Positions 17,593 through 27,663 are shown, counted from the first letter of the stretch. The stretch: DNA of 64,000 nucleotides from an uncultured SAR116 cluster alpha proteobacterium (GCA_902558885.1 CACEFQ010000003.1:123650-187649); one strand, 5' to 3'. Numbers and translations: made by a program. Notes: a model not told the origin generated them from the letters alone.

Positions 17593-18051
17593 TTAATTTA
17601 ATTGTCCAATAAATTTTGGCTGGGTAACTGATGTAGTCATCCAACAATTTTTACATTTTTGATCAAGCTGTGCTCTTTCTAAAATCCAACTTAAATTGTA
17701 TCGTTTATTATCATATCCGTCTACATCAACTGAATATTTTGCCATCTCTTGATTTTCATCTAGTAATCTTATTTTGAATTTAGTTGAATTCAATAATATT
17801 TTGTAGGAAGTATCAGAAATCATTCTTTTAAAATTATCAAAAGGGCCTGTATATTTTTTATTTTCTGGATGAGCAAATAGCCAACATTGATATATTCCAG
17901 AATCATTAATTTTTGAATTTGTCTGAAGAGAATTCATTTGCAGCTCCACAACTTCTAAAGATGTGAAAATATCATTTGGTAAAACATCACTATAAGCTTT
18001 ATTTATTTTTAATAATATCAGAAACAGAATTGTTATTATAAAATACTTCAT
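17593..18051 (-). CDS. Exported protein of unknown function, DUF4864-like
   Basis: I choose ATG 18051, which gives 152 residues, a clean signal peptide (MKYFIITILFLILLKINKAYS) and an AGG site upstream; an upstream in-frame TTG at 18099 lacks a ribosome site. The mature part reads VVELQMNSLQTN, GIYQCWLFAHPENKKYTGPFDNFKRMI, then YNLSWILERAQ and a final CWMTTSV. This order (QM..LQ, FA.P.N...TGP, ILERA, CWMT) recalls the DUF4864 group, which has bacterial and plant members and no defined function. The family link is from memory and moderate at best. Three Cys cluster near CKNC and CQ. Confidence 0.6.
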   Translation of the reverse strand: MKYFIITILFLILLKINKAYSDVLPNDIFTSLEVVELQMNSLQTNSKINDSGIYQCWLFAHPENKKYTGPFDNFKRMISDTSYKILLNSTKFKIRLLDENQEMAKYSVDVDGYDNKRYNLSWILERAQLDQKCKNCWMTTSVTQPKFIGQLN

Positions 18052-18120
18052 GGTTAACCTAGAAAAATTGTATAGGATATATATATAATCTCTATTCAAT
18101 AATTTTAAATGGAGATAAAT

Positions 18121-18621
18121 TTGATATATAAAAATTTATTAACAAAAGTTTTTAACCTTACAACTATATTTATTACTAGTTTACTTGTTAGCTATAGTTC
18201 ATTAGCTGCAGGAGGAGGGAATGACGATAAAAATAAAGTTTCAGTAAAATCAAGTGATTATTATAAAGCAGTAAAATTAATCAAAGAAAAATCATATGAT
18301 GCTGCAATTCAAAATCTTCTCAAGGCTAAAAAAAATAATAAAACTGATGCAGATATTTATAATTATTTAGGTTTTTCTTATAGAAAAATTGGTAATCTTA
18401 AAAAAGCTTCTCAATACTACAAGAAAGCCCTTGAAATTTCTCCAAAGCATAAAGGTGCACTTGAATATCAAGGAGAAATGTTTCTTACTCAAGGAAATTT
18501 GAAAAAAGCCGAAGCTAATCTAAAAAAACTAAAAAAAATATGTTTTCTTGGGTGTAAAGAAGAAAAAATGTTAAAAGAATCTATAATGAAGTATAATCAG
18601 GGTAAGAAAAGCTCATATTAA
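18121..18621 (+). CDS. Exported tetratricopeptide-repeat protein
   Basis: From TTG 18121, preceded at 7-base spacing by GGAGA (18111-18115), the protein is 166 residues; an in-frame ATG at 18109 lacks a ribosome site and overlaps it. A signal peptide (about 1-30, ending SSLAAG) is followed by two or three TPR units: YYKAVKLIKEKSYDAAIQNLLKA, ADIYNYLGFSYRKIGNLKKASQYYKKALEISP and GALEYQGEMFLTQGNLKKAEANL. TPRs mediate protein contacts, so a periplasmic scaffold or envelope-assembly role is likely. It is divergent from the DUF4864-like gene. Confidence 0.83.
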   Translation: MIYKNLLTKVFNLTTIFITSLLVSYSSLAAGGGNDDKNKVSVKSSDYYKAVKLIKEKSYDAAIQNLLKAKKNNKTDADIYNYLGFSYRKIGNLKKASQYYKKALEISPKHKGALEYQGEMFLTQGNLKKAEANLKKLKKICFLGCKEEKMLKESIMKYNQGKKSSY

Positions 18622-18652
18622 ACTATACATTTTATATAAGGGAGGATATTTA

Positions 18653-19474
18653 ATGAACAAATTTGATGAATTATCTCTCTCAGAAATAGTTGATGAAGTT
18701 AAAGATGGAGATTTAATTGGAATTCCAGCAGATTATTCTGGAGTTCCGATGAAGTTCACAAAAGAACTAATAAAAAAGGGTGTAAAGGACTTAAAACTAT
18801 ATTGCCTCCCATTAACAACTATTCAAGGTGATATGTTAATAGGTAGTGGATGCGTTTCTGAAATTGAAGCAGCAGCGGTAACTTTAGGTGAGTTTGGGTT
18901 AGCTCCGAGATTTTCAGAAGCTGTTGAGTCAGGTGAAATAGTTATAAAAGATTCTACATGTCCAGCATTGCATGCCCAACTTCAAGCTACTGAAAAATCT
19001 GTTCCCTTTATGCCTTTAAGAGGTGTAATTGGCTCTGATATACAAAAATACAGAAAAGACTGGCAAGTCATAGAAAATCCAATGAAATCGTCAGGTAACA
19101 AGAATGAACCAATCTTGTTACTTCCTGCGGTCAAATTAGATGTATTAATATTTCATGCACCTTGTGCAGATAAAAATGGAAATATTCAAATTGGGAGGAG
19201 GCGAGAATTAGCAACTCTTGCTCATGCCTCAAAAAATGTATTTGTTACAACTGAAGAAATTCTCGACATTGATTTATTTGATGATGAATTATCTGCTGCT
19301 ACTTGTTTGCCGGCATTATATATTGACGGAATATCTGTTGTAAAAAATGGAGCCTGGCCATGCGCTTTGCCTGGAGTTTATGGTGCAGATAACAATGAAA
19401 TCAAGAAGTACTCTATTGCTGCAAAGACACAAGAAGGCTTTGAGGATTATATGAAAAATTACTTATTTAATTAA
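18653..19474 (+). CDS. CoA-transferase family subunit A (IpdA/GctA-like)
   Basis: A 273-residue class I CoA-transferase alpha-type subunit (COG1788). It opens with a domain resembling SLSEIVDEVKDGDLIGI, then AAAVTLGEFGLAPRFSEAVESGEIVIKDSTCPALHAQLQA and VPFMPLRGVIGSDI, and later LLPAVKLDVLIFHAPCADKNGNIQIG. These phrases fit the branch that contains the steroid-ring hydrolase subunit IpdA and glutaconate CoA-transferase A rather than succinyl-CoA:acetoacetate transferases. It has a good GGGAGG site before ATG 18653 and a 17-base gap to the partner subunit. The substrate is unknown. Confidence 0.83.
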   Translation: MNKFDELSLSEIVDEVKDGDLIGIPADYSGVPMKFTKELIKKGVKDLKLYCLPLTTIQGDMLIGSGCVSEIEAAAVTLGEFGLAPRFSEAVESGEIVIKDSTCPALHAQLQATEKSVPFMPLRGVIGSDIQKYRKDWQVIENPMKSSGNKNEPILLLPAVKLDVLIFHAPCADKNGNIQIGRRRELATLAHASKNVFVTTEEILDIDLFDDELSAATCLPALYIDGISVVKNGAWPCALPGVYGADNNEIKKYSIAAKTQEGFEDYMKNYLFN

Positions 19475-19491
19475 CTTAAGGGTTTAATTTT

Positions 19492-20229
19492 TTGATTGAA
19501 CTTAAGAGAGAAGAGTTATTAATAAGTCAATTAGCTGATTTGCTAGTTAATGATAAACATATAGCTGTTGGTGCTGCTTCACCAATTCCTGGTGCAGCGG
19601 CTTTATTAGCAAAAGAAGAAGCTAAATTACAAAATAATAGATTAAGAGTTACAATCTTACATTCAAATAAATATAACAACTTCACAGATGGTGCTAGGGA
19701 ACTTTTTGATTGTGCTGCTCAAGGCAGAATAGACACTTTCTTTCTAGGAGGTGTTCAAATTGATGGTGAAGCTAATATAAATTTAGTAGGCACTGGAAGT
19801 TATAAAAAAATACAAAAAAGATTTCCAGGTTCATTTGGGTCTGCTTTGATGTATTTCGTAGTCCCACAGATTATTTTATTCAGAGAAGAACATTCACCAA
19901 GAACCTTAGTTGATAAAGTAGACTTTATTTCTGCACCTGGATTTTCTGATGAAAATATCTATAGACCTGGAGGACCAAAATTTCTGTTAACGAATAGAGC
20001 TCTATTCAGATTTAACAAACAAAAGAAACGTTTCTGTCTTTTAAAAATTCATAATAATGAAAGCTTAGAAAATATAATTAAACTTACAGGATTTAAATTT
20101 GACGTTGATGATAAAATAACAAATATGTCTATCCCAGATAAAACTCGTATAGATATGTTAAGAAATAAGATTTCTTATATGGTCGCAGAATTTTATCCTG
20201 AGTTTGCCGATAGGATTTGGGGTGTTTAG
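19492..20229 (+). CDS. CoA-transferase family subunit B (IpdB/GctB-like)
   Basis: A 245-residue partner of the preceding gene (COG2057 type). The start is TTG 19492, with an AAGGG site about 12 bases upstream. The segment GRIDTFFLGGVQIDGEANINLVGTG followed by PGSFGSALMYF matches the conserved core of GctB/IpdB proteins. Where classical class I CoA-transferases carry the catalytic Glu in a SENG or EAG motif, I read LHSNKYNNFTDG, without an obvious Glu. That departure suggests an IpdAB-like hydrolase or lyase instead of a true transferase, an inference that needs alignment. Confidence 0.8.
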   Translation: MIELKREELLISQLADLLVNDKHIAVGAASPIPGAAALLAKEEAKLQNNRLRVTILHSNKYNNFTDGARELFDCAAQGRIDTFFLGGVQIDGEANINLVGTGSYKKIQKRFPGSFGSALMYFVVPQIILFREEHSPRTLVDKVDFISAPGFSDENIYRPGGPKFLLTNRALFRFNKQKKRFCLLKIHNNESLENIIKLTGFKFDVDDKITNMSIPDKTRIDMLRNKISYMVAEFYPEFADRIWGV

Positions 20230-20235
20230 CTCATA

Positions 20236-20916
20236 ATGAGAAGACCTGCATTATTAATCTTTATTTTAATTAGTACTTTTTTACTATCTTATATGTATCT
20301 ACAAGAAATTTTCAATTTAGATAAATTAAAGGAACAAATTACTTTTTTGAAAATATGGGTTAATGAAGAAATTTATATATCAAGGATTTCATTTTTTACT
20401 TTATATGTAATATTTTCAGGTTTGTCTTTCCCTTTTGTTCCTACTATTTTGACCATCGCCGCTGGAGCTTTGTTTGGAGTTATTGAAGGTGTAATTATAG
20501 TTTCCTTTGCCTCTACAATTGGTGCATGTATTTGTTTTCTATTATCGAGATATCTTTTAAAAGATTTCATCAATAATAAATTTGAAAAAATAAAAATCAT
20601 TATAGACAATAAATTTAGTAAAAATGGTATTTATTATCTTTTAAGTCTTAGATTAATACCTACTATTTCATTTGTATTAATAAATTTAATTATGGGAGTG
20701 TTACCTATTTCTCTTTTTAGGTTTTACTATATAAGCCAATTAGGAATGCTTCCTGCAACAGTAATTTATGTAAATGCTGGCTCAGAAATTTCTAAGGTTA
20801 ATAACATTAATGACATTATGTCATTTACACTTATAGTAAGTTTTATATTAGTAGCTACTCTTCCAATTTTGATAAAGTTTTCAATGAATTATTTTACCAA
20901 GCTAAATAATATTTAA
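20236..20916 (+). CDS. VTT-domain (TVP38/TMEM64/DedA-like) membrane protein
   Basis: A 226-residue inner-membrane protein with about five hydrophobic segments. The VTT (SNARE-associated) core is evident: [45 protein letters not shown], then [22 protein letters not shown]. Family members include DedA-type proteins implicated in lipid-carrier flipping and membrane homeostasis; the function of this one is not established. It starts 6 bases after the CoA-transferase B stop, so it is likely co-transcribed. Its stop is interlocked with the convergent acs stop (TTAA, 20913-20916). Confidence 0.85.
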   Translation: MRRPALLIFILISTFLLSYMYLQEIFNLDKLKEQITFLKIWVNEEIYISRISFFTLYVIFSGLSFPFVPTILTIAAGALFGVIEGVIIVSFASTIGACICFLLSRYLLKDFINNKFEKIKIIIDNKFSKNGIYYLLSLRLIPTISFVLINLIMGVLPISLFRFYYISQLGMLPATVIYVNAGSEISKVNNINDIMSFTLIVSFILVATLPILIKFSMNYFTKLNNI

Positions 20917-22853
20917 GTGTTTTTTCTGTTTTGCACTAAATTTTGAACAACTTGTGGATCAGCCAATGTCGATACGTCGCCTAACTCTTCATGTTCATTT
21001 GCAGCTATTTTTCTTAATATTCGTCTCATTATTTTACCAGACCTTGTTTTAGGAAGACCTGGGGCAAATTGAATTAAATCTGGTGTAGCAATGGGGCCTA
21101 TCTCTTTTCTTACCCATTGTTTTAATTCTGTCAATAATTCTTCTGATGTTTTTACGCCAATATTCACAGTAACGTAGGCGTAAATGCCTTGACCCTTTAT
21201 GTCATGTGGGTATCCAACAACGGCTGCTTCAGCAACATCTGTGTGGGCTACAAGAGCAGACTCAACTTCTGCTGTACCCATTCTGTGACCAGATACATTT
21301 ATTACATCATCAACTCTTCCTGTTATCCAATAATATCCGTGTTCATCTCTTCTACACCCATCACCAGAAAAGTATCTTCCAGGAAAAGTTGAAAAATATG
21401 TATCTATAAAACGCTGATGGTCACCAAAGACTGTCCTCATTTGACCCGGCCAAGACATATTTATGCACAAATTTCCTTCAGTGGCTCCTGTTAATTCTTT
21501 ATTGTTACTGTCAACAATAACTGGCAATATTCCAAAAAAAGGTTTTGTGGCAGAACCTGGTTTTGTATCGGTTGCTCCTGGTAATGGAGTAATTAATATT
21601 CCACCAGTTTCAGTTTGCCACCAAGTGTCAACTACTGGACAACGTCCATCACCAACAACGTTGTTATACCAATTCCATGCTTCTGGATTAATTGGTTCTC
21701 CTACACTACCTAAAATCCTAAGGCTATTTCGTTTTGTTTTTTTTACGGGTTCTTTACCTTCAGCCATCAACGCTCTTATTGCTGTTGGTGCAGTATAGAA
21801 AATATTAACTTTATGTTTGTCTACTATTTCCCAGAACCTACTTACTGTTGGATAATTTGGTACACCCTCAAACATCAATGTTGTGGCACCATTTGATAGT
21901 GGCCCATAAACTATGTAAGAATGTCCTGTCACCCAGCCTACATCTGCAGTACACCAATAAATTTCATTTTCTTGGTAATCAAAAACATAATGGTGTGTCA
22001 TAGAAGCATAAACCATGTACCCACCAGTGGTATGAAGAACTCCTTTGGGTTTCCCTGTAGATCCTGAAGTATATAATATAAACATAGGATCCTCAGCGTT
22101 TATTTCAGCTGGTGGGCAATTAGCGGATGCTTTTTCCATTTCTTCATGATACCAGATATCTTGACCACTCATCCAATTAATTTCTGCCCCTGTTCTTTTA
22201 ACTACAATTGTAGTTTTGCACATCTTAGCTTTCGAAATAGCCTCATCAGTATTAGATTTTAAAGGTATAGTTTTTCCTCCTCTAATACCTTCATCCGCAG
22301 TAATAATAATTGTTGAATTACAGTCCTCAATTCTTCCAGCAAGAGCGTCAGGGGAAAAACCACCAAATACAACTGAATGAATTGCTCCTATTCTAGTACA
22401 TGCCAACATTGCGACTGTTGCTTCAGGGATCATTGGCATGTAAATTGTTATTCGATCACCTTTTTTTGCACCAGCATTTATTAATACATTTGAAAATTTA
22501 CAAACTTGTTCATGAAGTTCATTATAGCTAATATGTTTGGACTCTTTAGGGTCGTCACCTTCCCAAATAATTGCTGTATTGTTACCTTTGGTTTCTAGAT
22601 GTCTATCTAAACAATTATAACTAGCGTTGAGCGTTCCATCTTCATACCATTTAATATGGAGATCGTCTTTATTATAGGATACATTCCTGATTTTTGTGTA
22701 GGGTTTTATCCAATCTATCCTTTTACCGTGTTTCTCCCAAAATTTTTCAGGAGCAGAAATAGATTCTTCATACATTTTTTCATATTCAGCTTTATTTGCA
22801 TGAGAATTTTTAATTATCTCAGAGGATGGTGCATACAAATTTTTATTATTCAT
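20913..22853 (-). CDS. acs: Acetyl-CoA synthetase, AMP-forming
   Basis: The 646-residue length is standard for Acs. Motifs seen: N-terminal [29 protein letters not shown]-binding [21 protein letters not shown], and the C-terminal [11 protein letters not shown] that carries the catalytic Lys acetylated in regulated enzymes. It converts acetate, ATP and CoA to acetyl-CoA in the cytosol. An AAGGGA site lies upstream of ATG 22853. It is convergent with the VTT gene and separated by 20 bases from recX, which is upstream on the same strand. It is distinct from the propionyl-CoA synthetase at 38398. Confidence 0.96.
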   Translation of the reverse strand: MNNKNLYAPSSEIIKNSHANKAEYEKMYEESISAPEKFWEKHGKRIDWIKPYTKIRNVSYNKDDLHIKWYEDGTLNASYNCLDRHLETKGNNTAIIWEGDDPKESKHISYNELHEQVCKFSNVLINAGAKKGDRITIYMPMIPEATVAMLACTRIGAIHSVVFGGFSPDALAGRIEDCNSTIIITADEGIRGGKTIPLKSNTDEAISKAKMCKTTIVVKRTGAEINWMSGQDIWYHEEMEKASANCPPAEINAEDPMFILYTSGSTGKPKGVLHTTGGYMVYASMTHHYVFDYQENEIYWCTADVGWVTGHSYIVYGPLSNGATTLMFEGVPNYPTVSRFWEIVDKHKVNIFYTAPTAIRALMAEGKEPVKKTKRNSLRILGSVGEPINPEAWNWYNNVVGDGRCPVVDTWWQTETGGILITPLPGATDTKPGSATKPFFGILPVIVDSNNKELTGATEGNLCINMSWPGQMRTVFGDHQRFIDTYFSTFPGRYFSGDGCRRDEHGYYWITGRVDDVINVSGHRMGTAEVESALVAHTDVAEAAVVGYPHDIKGQGIYAYVTVNIGVKTSEELLTELKQWVRKEIGPIATPDLIQFAPGLPKTRSGKIMRRILRKIAANEHEELGDVSTLADPQVVQNLVQNRKNT

Positions 22854-22873
22854 TTCAAATCCCTTTTATATAT

Positions 22874-23446
22874 CTATAAATTATCTTCCAAAATTAAATT
22901 AGCTTTTTCAATATCTTTAATTTCAAAAACCTTTTTAATTATATCTAATGAGAAACCTCTTCTCGAGAGAGCTCCAAACCATTTATTTTTTAATTCAAAA
23001 TCTTCAATTCTGTTTTCCAAATCCTTTTTATAATATATGCCTATATTCTTTTTCTTAATAAAATTTATTGCAGCAATCATTTCTGCATTTTCATGACCCT
23101 CATCAACTATAATAATAGCACACTTAATTATATCGTTTGATATTCCTTTTTCATTTAATTTGGCATAAATAAATCTTTCTGATCCACCTTGACGTCTGAT
23201 TGAACGAATTTTTGTTTCAGCAAAACGCTTGTCATCAATGAATTTGGCTAATATCATCTCATCTTTTAAATTGCTTATTATTTTAATTTTATCTAAGTCG
23301 TTTGAACAAGTTTTTAAATTGGATAGCTTTCGTTTCATAGTGCTTTCAAACTGTTGAACTGACACCTCATATCTAGCTAAATAAGAGATTGCAGATTTTC
23401 TAAGTTTCTTAATAATTTTTTCGTCGTCATTCATGTTAAAGTTCAT
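22874..23446 (-). CDS. recX: RecX-family regulatory protein
   Basis: A 190-residue all-helical protein with the RecX pattern: an N-terminal SAISYLARYEVSVQQFESTMKRKL repeat, then DDKRFAETKIRSIRRQGGSERFIYAKLNEKGI, and a third repeat WFGALSRRGFSLDIIKKVFE. RecX binds RecA filaments and limits recombinase activity. recA is not in the window, unlike genomes where the two adjoin. Sequence conservation in the family is low, so the call rests on the repeat pattern and size. It is followed by acs on the same strand. Confidence 0.82.
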   Translation of the reverse strand: MNFNMNDDEKIIKKLRKSAISYLARYEVSVQQFESTMKRKLSNLKTCSNDLDKIKIISNLKDEMILAKFIDDKRFAETKIRSIRRQGGSERFIYAKLNEKGISNDIIKCAIIIVDEGHENAEMIAAINFIKKKNIGIYYKKDLENRIEDFELKNKWFGALSRRGFSLDIIKKVFEIKDIEKANLILEDNL

Positions 23447-23526
23447 TTATTTTTTACTAAATAATTAATAATTAATATATATAGATTATAAAAATTATAA
23501 ATATTTATATTGCTGGAGACAAATTT

Positions 23527-24336
23527 TTGAAAAATAAAAATTTTAAACTTGGTATTAAAAGAGAAATTGGAAAAGTAAATTGGACGGGGTTAATTACTTT
23601 ATACATTAAAGAAGTAAAGAGGTTTACGAATGTTTTTTTGCAAACTATTACAGCTCCAATGGTCACTACTCTACTTTTTGTGATTGTGTTTTCAATTGCG
23701 ATTGATAGAAATGCTGGTTTTCATCAAGTCCCGTTTATAACATTCCTTGTTCCAGGATTAATTATGATGAGTGTAATCCAAAATTCTTTTGCTAATGTTT
23801 CTTCAGCTTTTATGACTGCAAAAGTCCAGGGATCTATAGTTGACCTATTAATGGCTCCTTTAGGGCCAATAGAAATTTTAATTGCCCATATTTTAGCTGG
23901 TGTTACAAGGGGGTTGTTTGTTTTTACAGCTTCTTTTTTATTGTTATGGATTTTAGGAATTATAGATTTCCCAGAATATTTCATTTGGATGATTTTGTAT
24001 TTAATTCAAGGAGGTATCACATTAGCCATAATAGGTATGCTTGCAGGTATTTGGGCTCAAAAATTCGATCAATTATCAATAATTTCAAATTTTGTAATTC
24101 AACCACTAGCATTTTTATCTGGGACTTTTTATTCAATAGAAAGACTTCCTGAATCTCTAAAAATTTTAGCTTATTGTAATCCTATTTTTTATGCTATTGA
24201 TGGGTTAAGATTTAGTTTTATTGGTTTAAGTGATGCATCTCCTATATTGGGAAGTTCAGTTTTACTTTGTTGTAACTTTGCACTAAGTATATTTGCTTGG
24301 TATATACTTAAAACAGGTTATAGACTTAGGTCTTAG
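23527..24336 (+). CDS. ABC-2 type transporter permease, no ATPase alongside
   Basis: A 269-residue membrane protein with six hydrophobic helices. The ABC-2 signature is present: LYIKEVKRFTNVFLQTITAPMVTTLLFVIVF, LVPGLIMMSVIQNSFANVSSAFMTAKVQGSIVDLLMAPLGPIE, and the late NPIFYAIDGLRFSFIG. It resembles YadH/NodJ-type permeases that export polysaccharides, drugs or lipids with a separate ATPase. No matching ATPase gene lies next to it, so the partner must be elsewhere. The start is TTG 23527 with a GGAG site at about 23514. It is followed by dcd at 23 bases. Confidence 0.87.
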   Translation: MKNKNFKLGIKREIGKVNWTGLITLYIKEVKRFTNVFLQTITAPMVTTLLFVIVFSIAIDRNAGFHQVPFITFLVPGLIMMSVIQNSFANVSSAFMTAKVQGSIVDLLMAPLGPIEILIAHILAGVTRGLFVFTASFLLLWILGIIDFPEYFIWMILYLIQGGITLAIIGMLAGIWAQKFDQLSIISNFVIQPLAFLSGTFYSIERLPESLKILAYCNPIFYAIDGLRFSFIGLSDASPILGSSVLLCCNFALSIFAWYILKTGYRLRS

Positions 24337-24359
24337 TAAAAAAAATTTGGAAATCTAAA

Positions 24360-25508
24360 ATGAATAAAATTCAAAAAATTGCTGGTGTTTTATCAAGTCA
24401 AGAAATTTTAGAATTGATCCATAAAAAAGTAATTACTAGTGAAAATGGCATTGAAAAAGATCTAATCCAACCAGCCTCTATAGATTTAAGATTGGGTATA
24501 AAAGCCTGGAGAGTGCCAGCCTCCTTTCTTCCAGGTAAGGGAAATAAAGTATCTACTAGATTAAAAGATCTGGCGATGCACGAATTTAGTCTATTAGATG
24601 GTGCTGTTTTAGAATGTGGATGTGTGTATATCGTAAAGTTGTTAGAGAATGTAAGTTTGACTGATAATTTAACAGGGATTGCAAATCCAAAAAGTTCTAC
24701 TGGAAGACTGGACGTTTTCACTAGGTTAATTGTTGATGGTGCAATGGAGTTTGAAGAAGTTCCAGCTGGATATCAGGGCCCCTTATATGTAGAAATATCT
24801 CCAAGGACATTTTCTGTTTTAGTAAGAACTGGTTCGCGACTTAATCAATTAAGATTAAGAAGAGGACAGTCATTTACTTCAGATAAAGAAATGGAAATAT
24901 TGCAAGAACATGTTGGATTGGTTAGAAATCAAGATAATATCAACCTCCCTGATAAAATAAAAAATGGTGTTCCTTTATCTGTAGACTTAATTGGTCAAAA
25001 TGGTTTAATTGGCTACAAGGCAAGAAAACATTCTATGCTGATTGATATAGATAAACCAAACCATTATAAAAGTGAATTGTTTTGGGAAAAAATAACTGTA
25101 GAAGATCTTTTGTACCAAAGTGGTGATTATCATAATAAAAAAAATAAAGGAAGTTTAATACTTAGTCCTGATGCATTCTACATATTAGCTAGTAAAGAAT
25201 ACGTTTCTGTTCCATCAAAGTACGCTGCAGAGATGAGAGCTTATGATACAAAAGTTGGTGAGTTTAGAGCTCATTATGCTGGTTTTTTTGACCCTGGATT
25301 TGGTTTGACAGAACTTGGTGCTTCTAAAACCAAAGCAGTATTGGAGGTAAGATCTCATGATGTACCTTTTTTAATAGAACAAGACCAGACAGTCTGTAGA
25401 CTTGTTTATGAACCAATGGCAAATGTGCCAAGTGTCTTATATGGGGAGGCTGGAAGCTTGAATAATTATCAAGCCCAAGGTCTAAAATTAGCTAAACATT
25501 TTATTTAA
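24360..25508 (+). CDS. dcd: 2'-deoxycytidine 5'-triphosphate deaminase, long two-domain form
   Basis: A 382-residue protein, about twice the E. coli Dcd length. It has two dUTPase-like domains: the first (about 1-190) has IQPASIDLRLG and GIANPKSSTGRLDVFTRLIVDGAMEFEEVPAGYQGPLYVEI; the second (about 200-382) has AEMRAYDTKVGEFRAHYAGFFDPGFG and LIEQDQTVCRLVYEPM. The duplicated arrangement is typical of alphaproteobacterial Dcd. It deaminates dCTP to dUTP for dTTP synthesis. The second half departs from catalytic motifs, so which half is active is not clear. Confidence 0.9.
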   Translation: MNKIQKIAGVLSSQEILELIHKKVITSENGIEKDLIQPASIDLRLGIKAWRVPASFLPGKGNKVSTRLKDLAMHEFSLLDGAVLECGCVYIVKLLENVSLTDNLTGIANPKSSTGRLDVFTRLIVDGAMEFEEVPAGYQGPLYVEISPRTFSVLVRTGSRLNQLRLRRGQSFTSDKEMEILQEHVGLVRNQDNINLPDKIKNGVPLSVDLIGQNGLIGYKARKHSMLIDIDKPNHYKSELFWEKITVEDLLYQSGDYHNKKNKGSLILSPDAFYILASKEYVSVPSKYAAEMRAYDTKVGEFRAHYAGFFDPGFGLTELGASKTKAVLEVRSHDVPFLIEQDQTVCRLVYEPMANVPSVLYGEAGSLNNYQAQGLKLAKHFI

Positions 25509-25572
25509 AATTTCTTATTTATTTCTTTTTAATTATTATTGTATATTCTTATAAATTTATGAAAGTTTTAGT

Positions 25573-26769
25573 ATGACAATAAGCCCATCTATAATGACAA
25601 CATATGGAAGAATTGATATAGCCTTTACGCATGGTGAAGGTAGTTATTTATTCTCAGAAGATGGAAAAAAATATTTAGATTATGCAAGTGGTATTGCTGT
25701 TAATGCATTTGGACATTGTCATCCAAAGTTGGTGGAGGCTTTAAAAGATCAAGCTTCGAAATTATGGCATACTTCTAATCTTTACAGGATTCCAGAACAA
25801 GAAACGGTTGCAGAAAAACTAGTAGAAAATTCATGTGCAGATAGGGTCTTCTTCTGTAACTCTGGTGCTGAAGCAACAGAAGGAGCTGTTAAAGTAGCTA
25901 GGAGGTTTGCCTGGGCAAACGGTGAAAAAGATAGGACAGAAATTATTTGTGCTACTGGGGCTTTTCATGGTCGTACCTTAGCAATGTTGGCTGCAAATGA
26001 TAGACCACTATTTAGAGAAGGATTCGGACCATCTGCCCAAGGCTTCACACATGTTGAGTGGGGAGACATTGAAAGTTTAAAAAATAAAATAGGCAAACAT
26101 GTCGCTGCTATTTTAGTAGAACCAGTTCAAGGAGAAGGTGGTGCGAGGAAAGCTCCTAAAGGCTACCTTAAATTACTGCAAGATATTGCCAATGAAAATG
26201 GATCTTTGTTAATTTCAGACGAAGTTCAAATTGGAATGGGAAGATCAGGGACTCTTTTTGCGTATCAACAAGAAGATATTGAACCAGATATAGTAGCGCT
26301 AGCTAAAGGTCTTGGTGGAGGGTTTCCGGTAGGAGCAGTTATGGCAAAAGCCAAAGTGGGTGACGCAATGATACCAGGCACTCATGGTAGTACATTTGGA
26401 GGTAATCCTTTAGCTATGCGATCCGCCAATGCTGTTTTGGATCTTCTATTAGAGGGTGATTTTCTCAAAATCTTAAGAGAAAATATTATTTACTTAGATA
26501 ATAAAATGGATGCCTTAATAAGTGACGATGACAAGACCTCTCCAGTATTATTATTAAAAAAAGGTTCAGGAATGTTGCGGGGCTTTCAGTTAACAGAAAA
26601 TGTTACCGCAGGTGATTTTGGGAATATCTCAAGAGAAAAAGGTTTGTTGCTAGTAGGCGCTGCCGAAAATACTATAAGATTACTTCCACCTCTTAATACT
26701 TCTAAAGAAGAAATAGACCAAGCTTTTGAAATTTTAGGTGAAGTTGTTAAAGAAATTAAGAAAAACTAA
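25573..26769 (+). CDS. argD: Acetylornithine aminotransferase
   Basis: A 398-residue class III PLP aminotransferase. The ArgD-type pattern is clear: YLDYASGIAVNAFGHCHPKLVEAL, FFCNSGAEATEGAVKVARR, FHGRTLAMLAA, EPVQGEGGARKAPKGYL, and the PLP Lys in VALAKGLGGGFPVGAV after SDEVQIGMGRSG. It converts N-acetylglutamate semialdehyde to N-acetylornithine and may also act as succinyldiaminopimelate transaminase. It is followed after 6 bases by argF and then hslO, a gene order seen widely in Alphaproteobacteria. Confidence 0.93.
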   Translation: MTISPSIMTTYGRIDIAFTHGEGSYLFSEDGKKYLDYASGIAVNAFGHCHPKLVEALKDQASKLWHTSNLYRIPEQETVAEKLVENSCADRVFFCNSGAEATEGAVKVARRFAWANGEKDRTEIICATGAFHGRTLAMLAANDRPLFREGFGPSAQGFTHVEWGDIESLKNKIGKHVAAILVEPVQGEGGARKAPKGYLKLLQDIANENGSLLISDEVQIGMGRSGTLFAYQQEDIEPDIVALAKGLGGGFPVGAVMAKAKVGDAMIPGTHGSTFGGNPLAMRSANAVLDLLLEGDFLKILRENIIYLDNKMDALISDDDKTSPVLLLKKGSGMLRGFQLTENVTAGDFGNISREKGLLLVGAAENTIRLLPPLNTSKEEIDQAFEILGEVVKEIKKN

Positions 26770-26775
26770 AATATT

Positions 26776-27663
26776 ATGCCTAATTTTATTGATTTAAAAG
26801 ATCTAACTAAAGATCAACTTATTGATTTAATTTCATTATCTTTAAAGTGGAAAAAAAATAATTGTGATAAATTTATGAAAGATAAAAATGTTGTTCTTAT
26901 CTTTGAAAAACCTTCTTTAAGAACTCGCATATCTTTTGAAATAGGAATAAATCAATTAGGTGGTAAAAGTTATCTTTTAAATGAAAAAGAAATGCAGCTT
27001 GGTGAAAGAGAAACTGTCGAAGATACTGCAAGAGTTTTAGAAAGATATGCTGATATGGTAATTATAAGATGTTTTGGACATGATCAGTTAATCAAGTATG
27101 CAAAAATATCTGAGGTTCCTGTCATTAATGCTCTTACAGATTTTAGCCATCCTTGCCAAGTTGTAGCAGATTTAATTACTATAAAAGAACATCTCAAAGA
27201 TTTTGAAAATAAAAAAATTACTTGGTTTGGTGATTGTAATAACGTTTTACAAAGCTGGATAGAGGCTTCTGGTTTACTAAATTTTGAATTAAACATAGCT
27301 TGTCCAGAGGGTATAAATCCGGATGAAAAAACAATGTTATGGGCTCTTGAAAAAAATAATAATATTTCTATTACACATAATCCTCAAGAAGCTGCAGAAG
27401 GTGCTAATTGCATTATTACTGATACATGGAGATCAATGGGTGACAAAAGTCCATTTCCTGAAGATAAGTTCATACCATTTCAAGTGAATAAAAAAATAAT
27501 GGAATTAGCAGATAAAAATGCAATTTTTATGCATTGTCTACCCGCTTACCGAAATAAAGAGGTAAGTTCTGATGTGCTAGAAGGAAGCCAATCTGTTGTA
27601 TTTGATGAAGCTGAAAATAGACTGCATGCACAAAAAGCAATTATGCATTTTTGTGTTAAATAA
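26776..27663 (+). CDS. argF: Ornithine carbamoyltransferase
   Basis: A 295-residue cytosolic enzyme joining carbamoyl phosphate and ornithine to give citrulline. Conserved motifs: carbamoyl-phosphate loop KPSLRTR, the TARVLERYADMVIIR region, FSHPCQVVAD, and the ornithine-binding MHCLPAYRNKEVSSDV near the C-terminus. It is slightly shorter than typical (about 305) with no motif lost. It lies between argD and hslO in one transcription unit; argG is 14 kb away on the other strand. Confidence 0.95.
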   Translation: MPNFIDLKDLTKDQLIDLISLSLKWKKNNCDKFMKDKNVVLIFEKPSLRTRISFEIGINQLGGKSYLLNEKEMQLGERETVEDTARVLERYADMVIIRCFGHDQLIKYAKISEVPVINALTDFSHPCQVVADLITIKEHLKDFENKKITWFGDCNNVLQSWIEASGLLNFELNIACPEGINPDEKTMLWALEKNNNISITHNPQEAAEGANCIITDTWRSMGDKSPFPEDKFIPFQVNKKIMELADKNAIFMHCLPAYRNKEVSSDVLEGSQSVVFDEAENRLHAQKAIMHFCVK

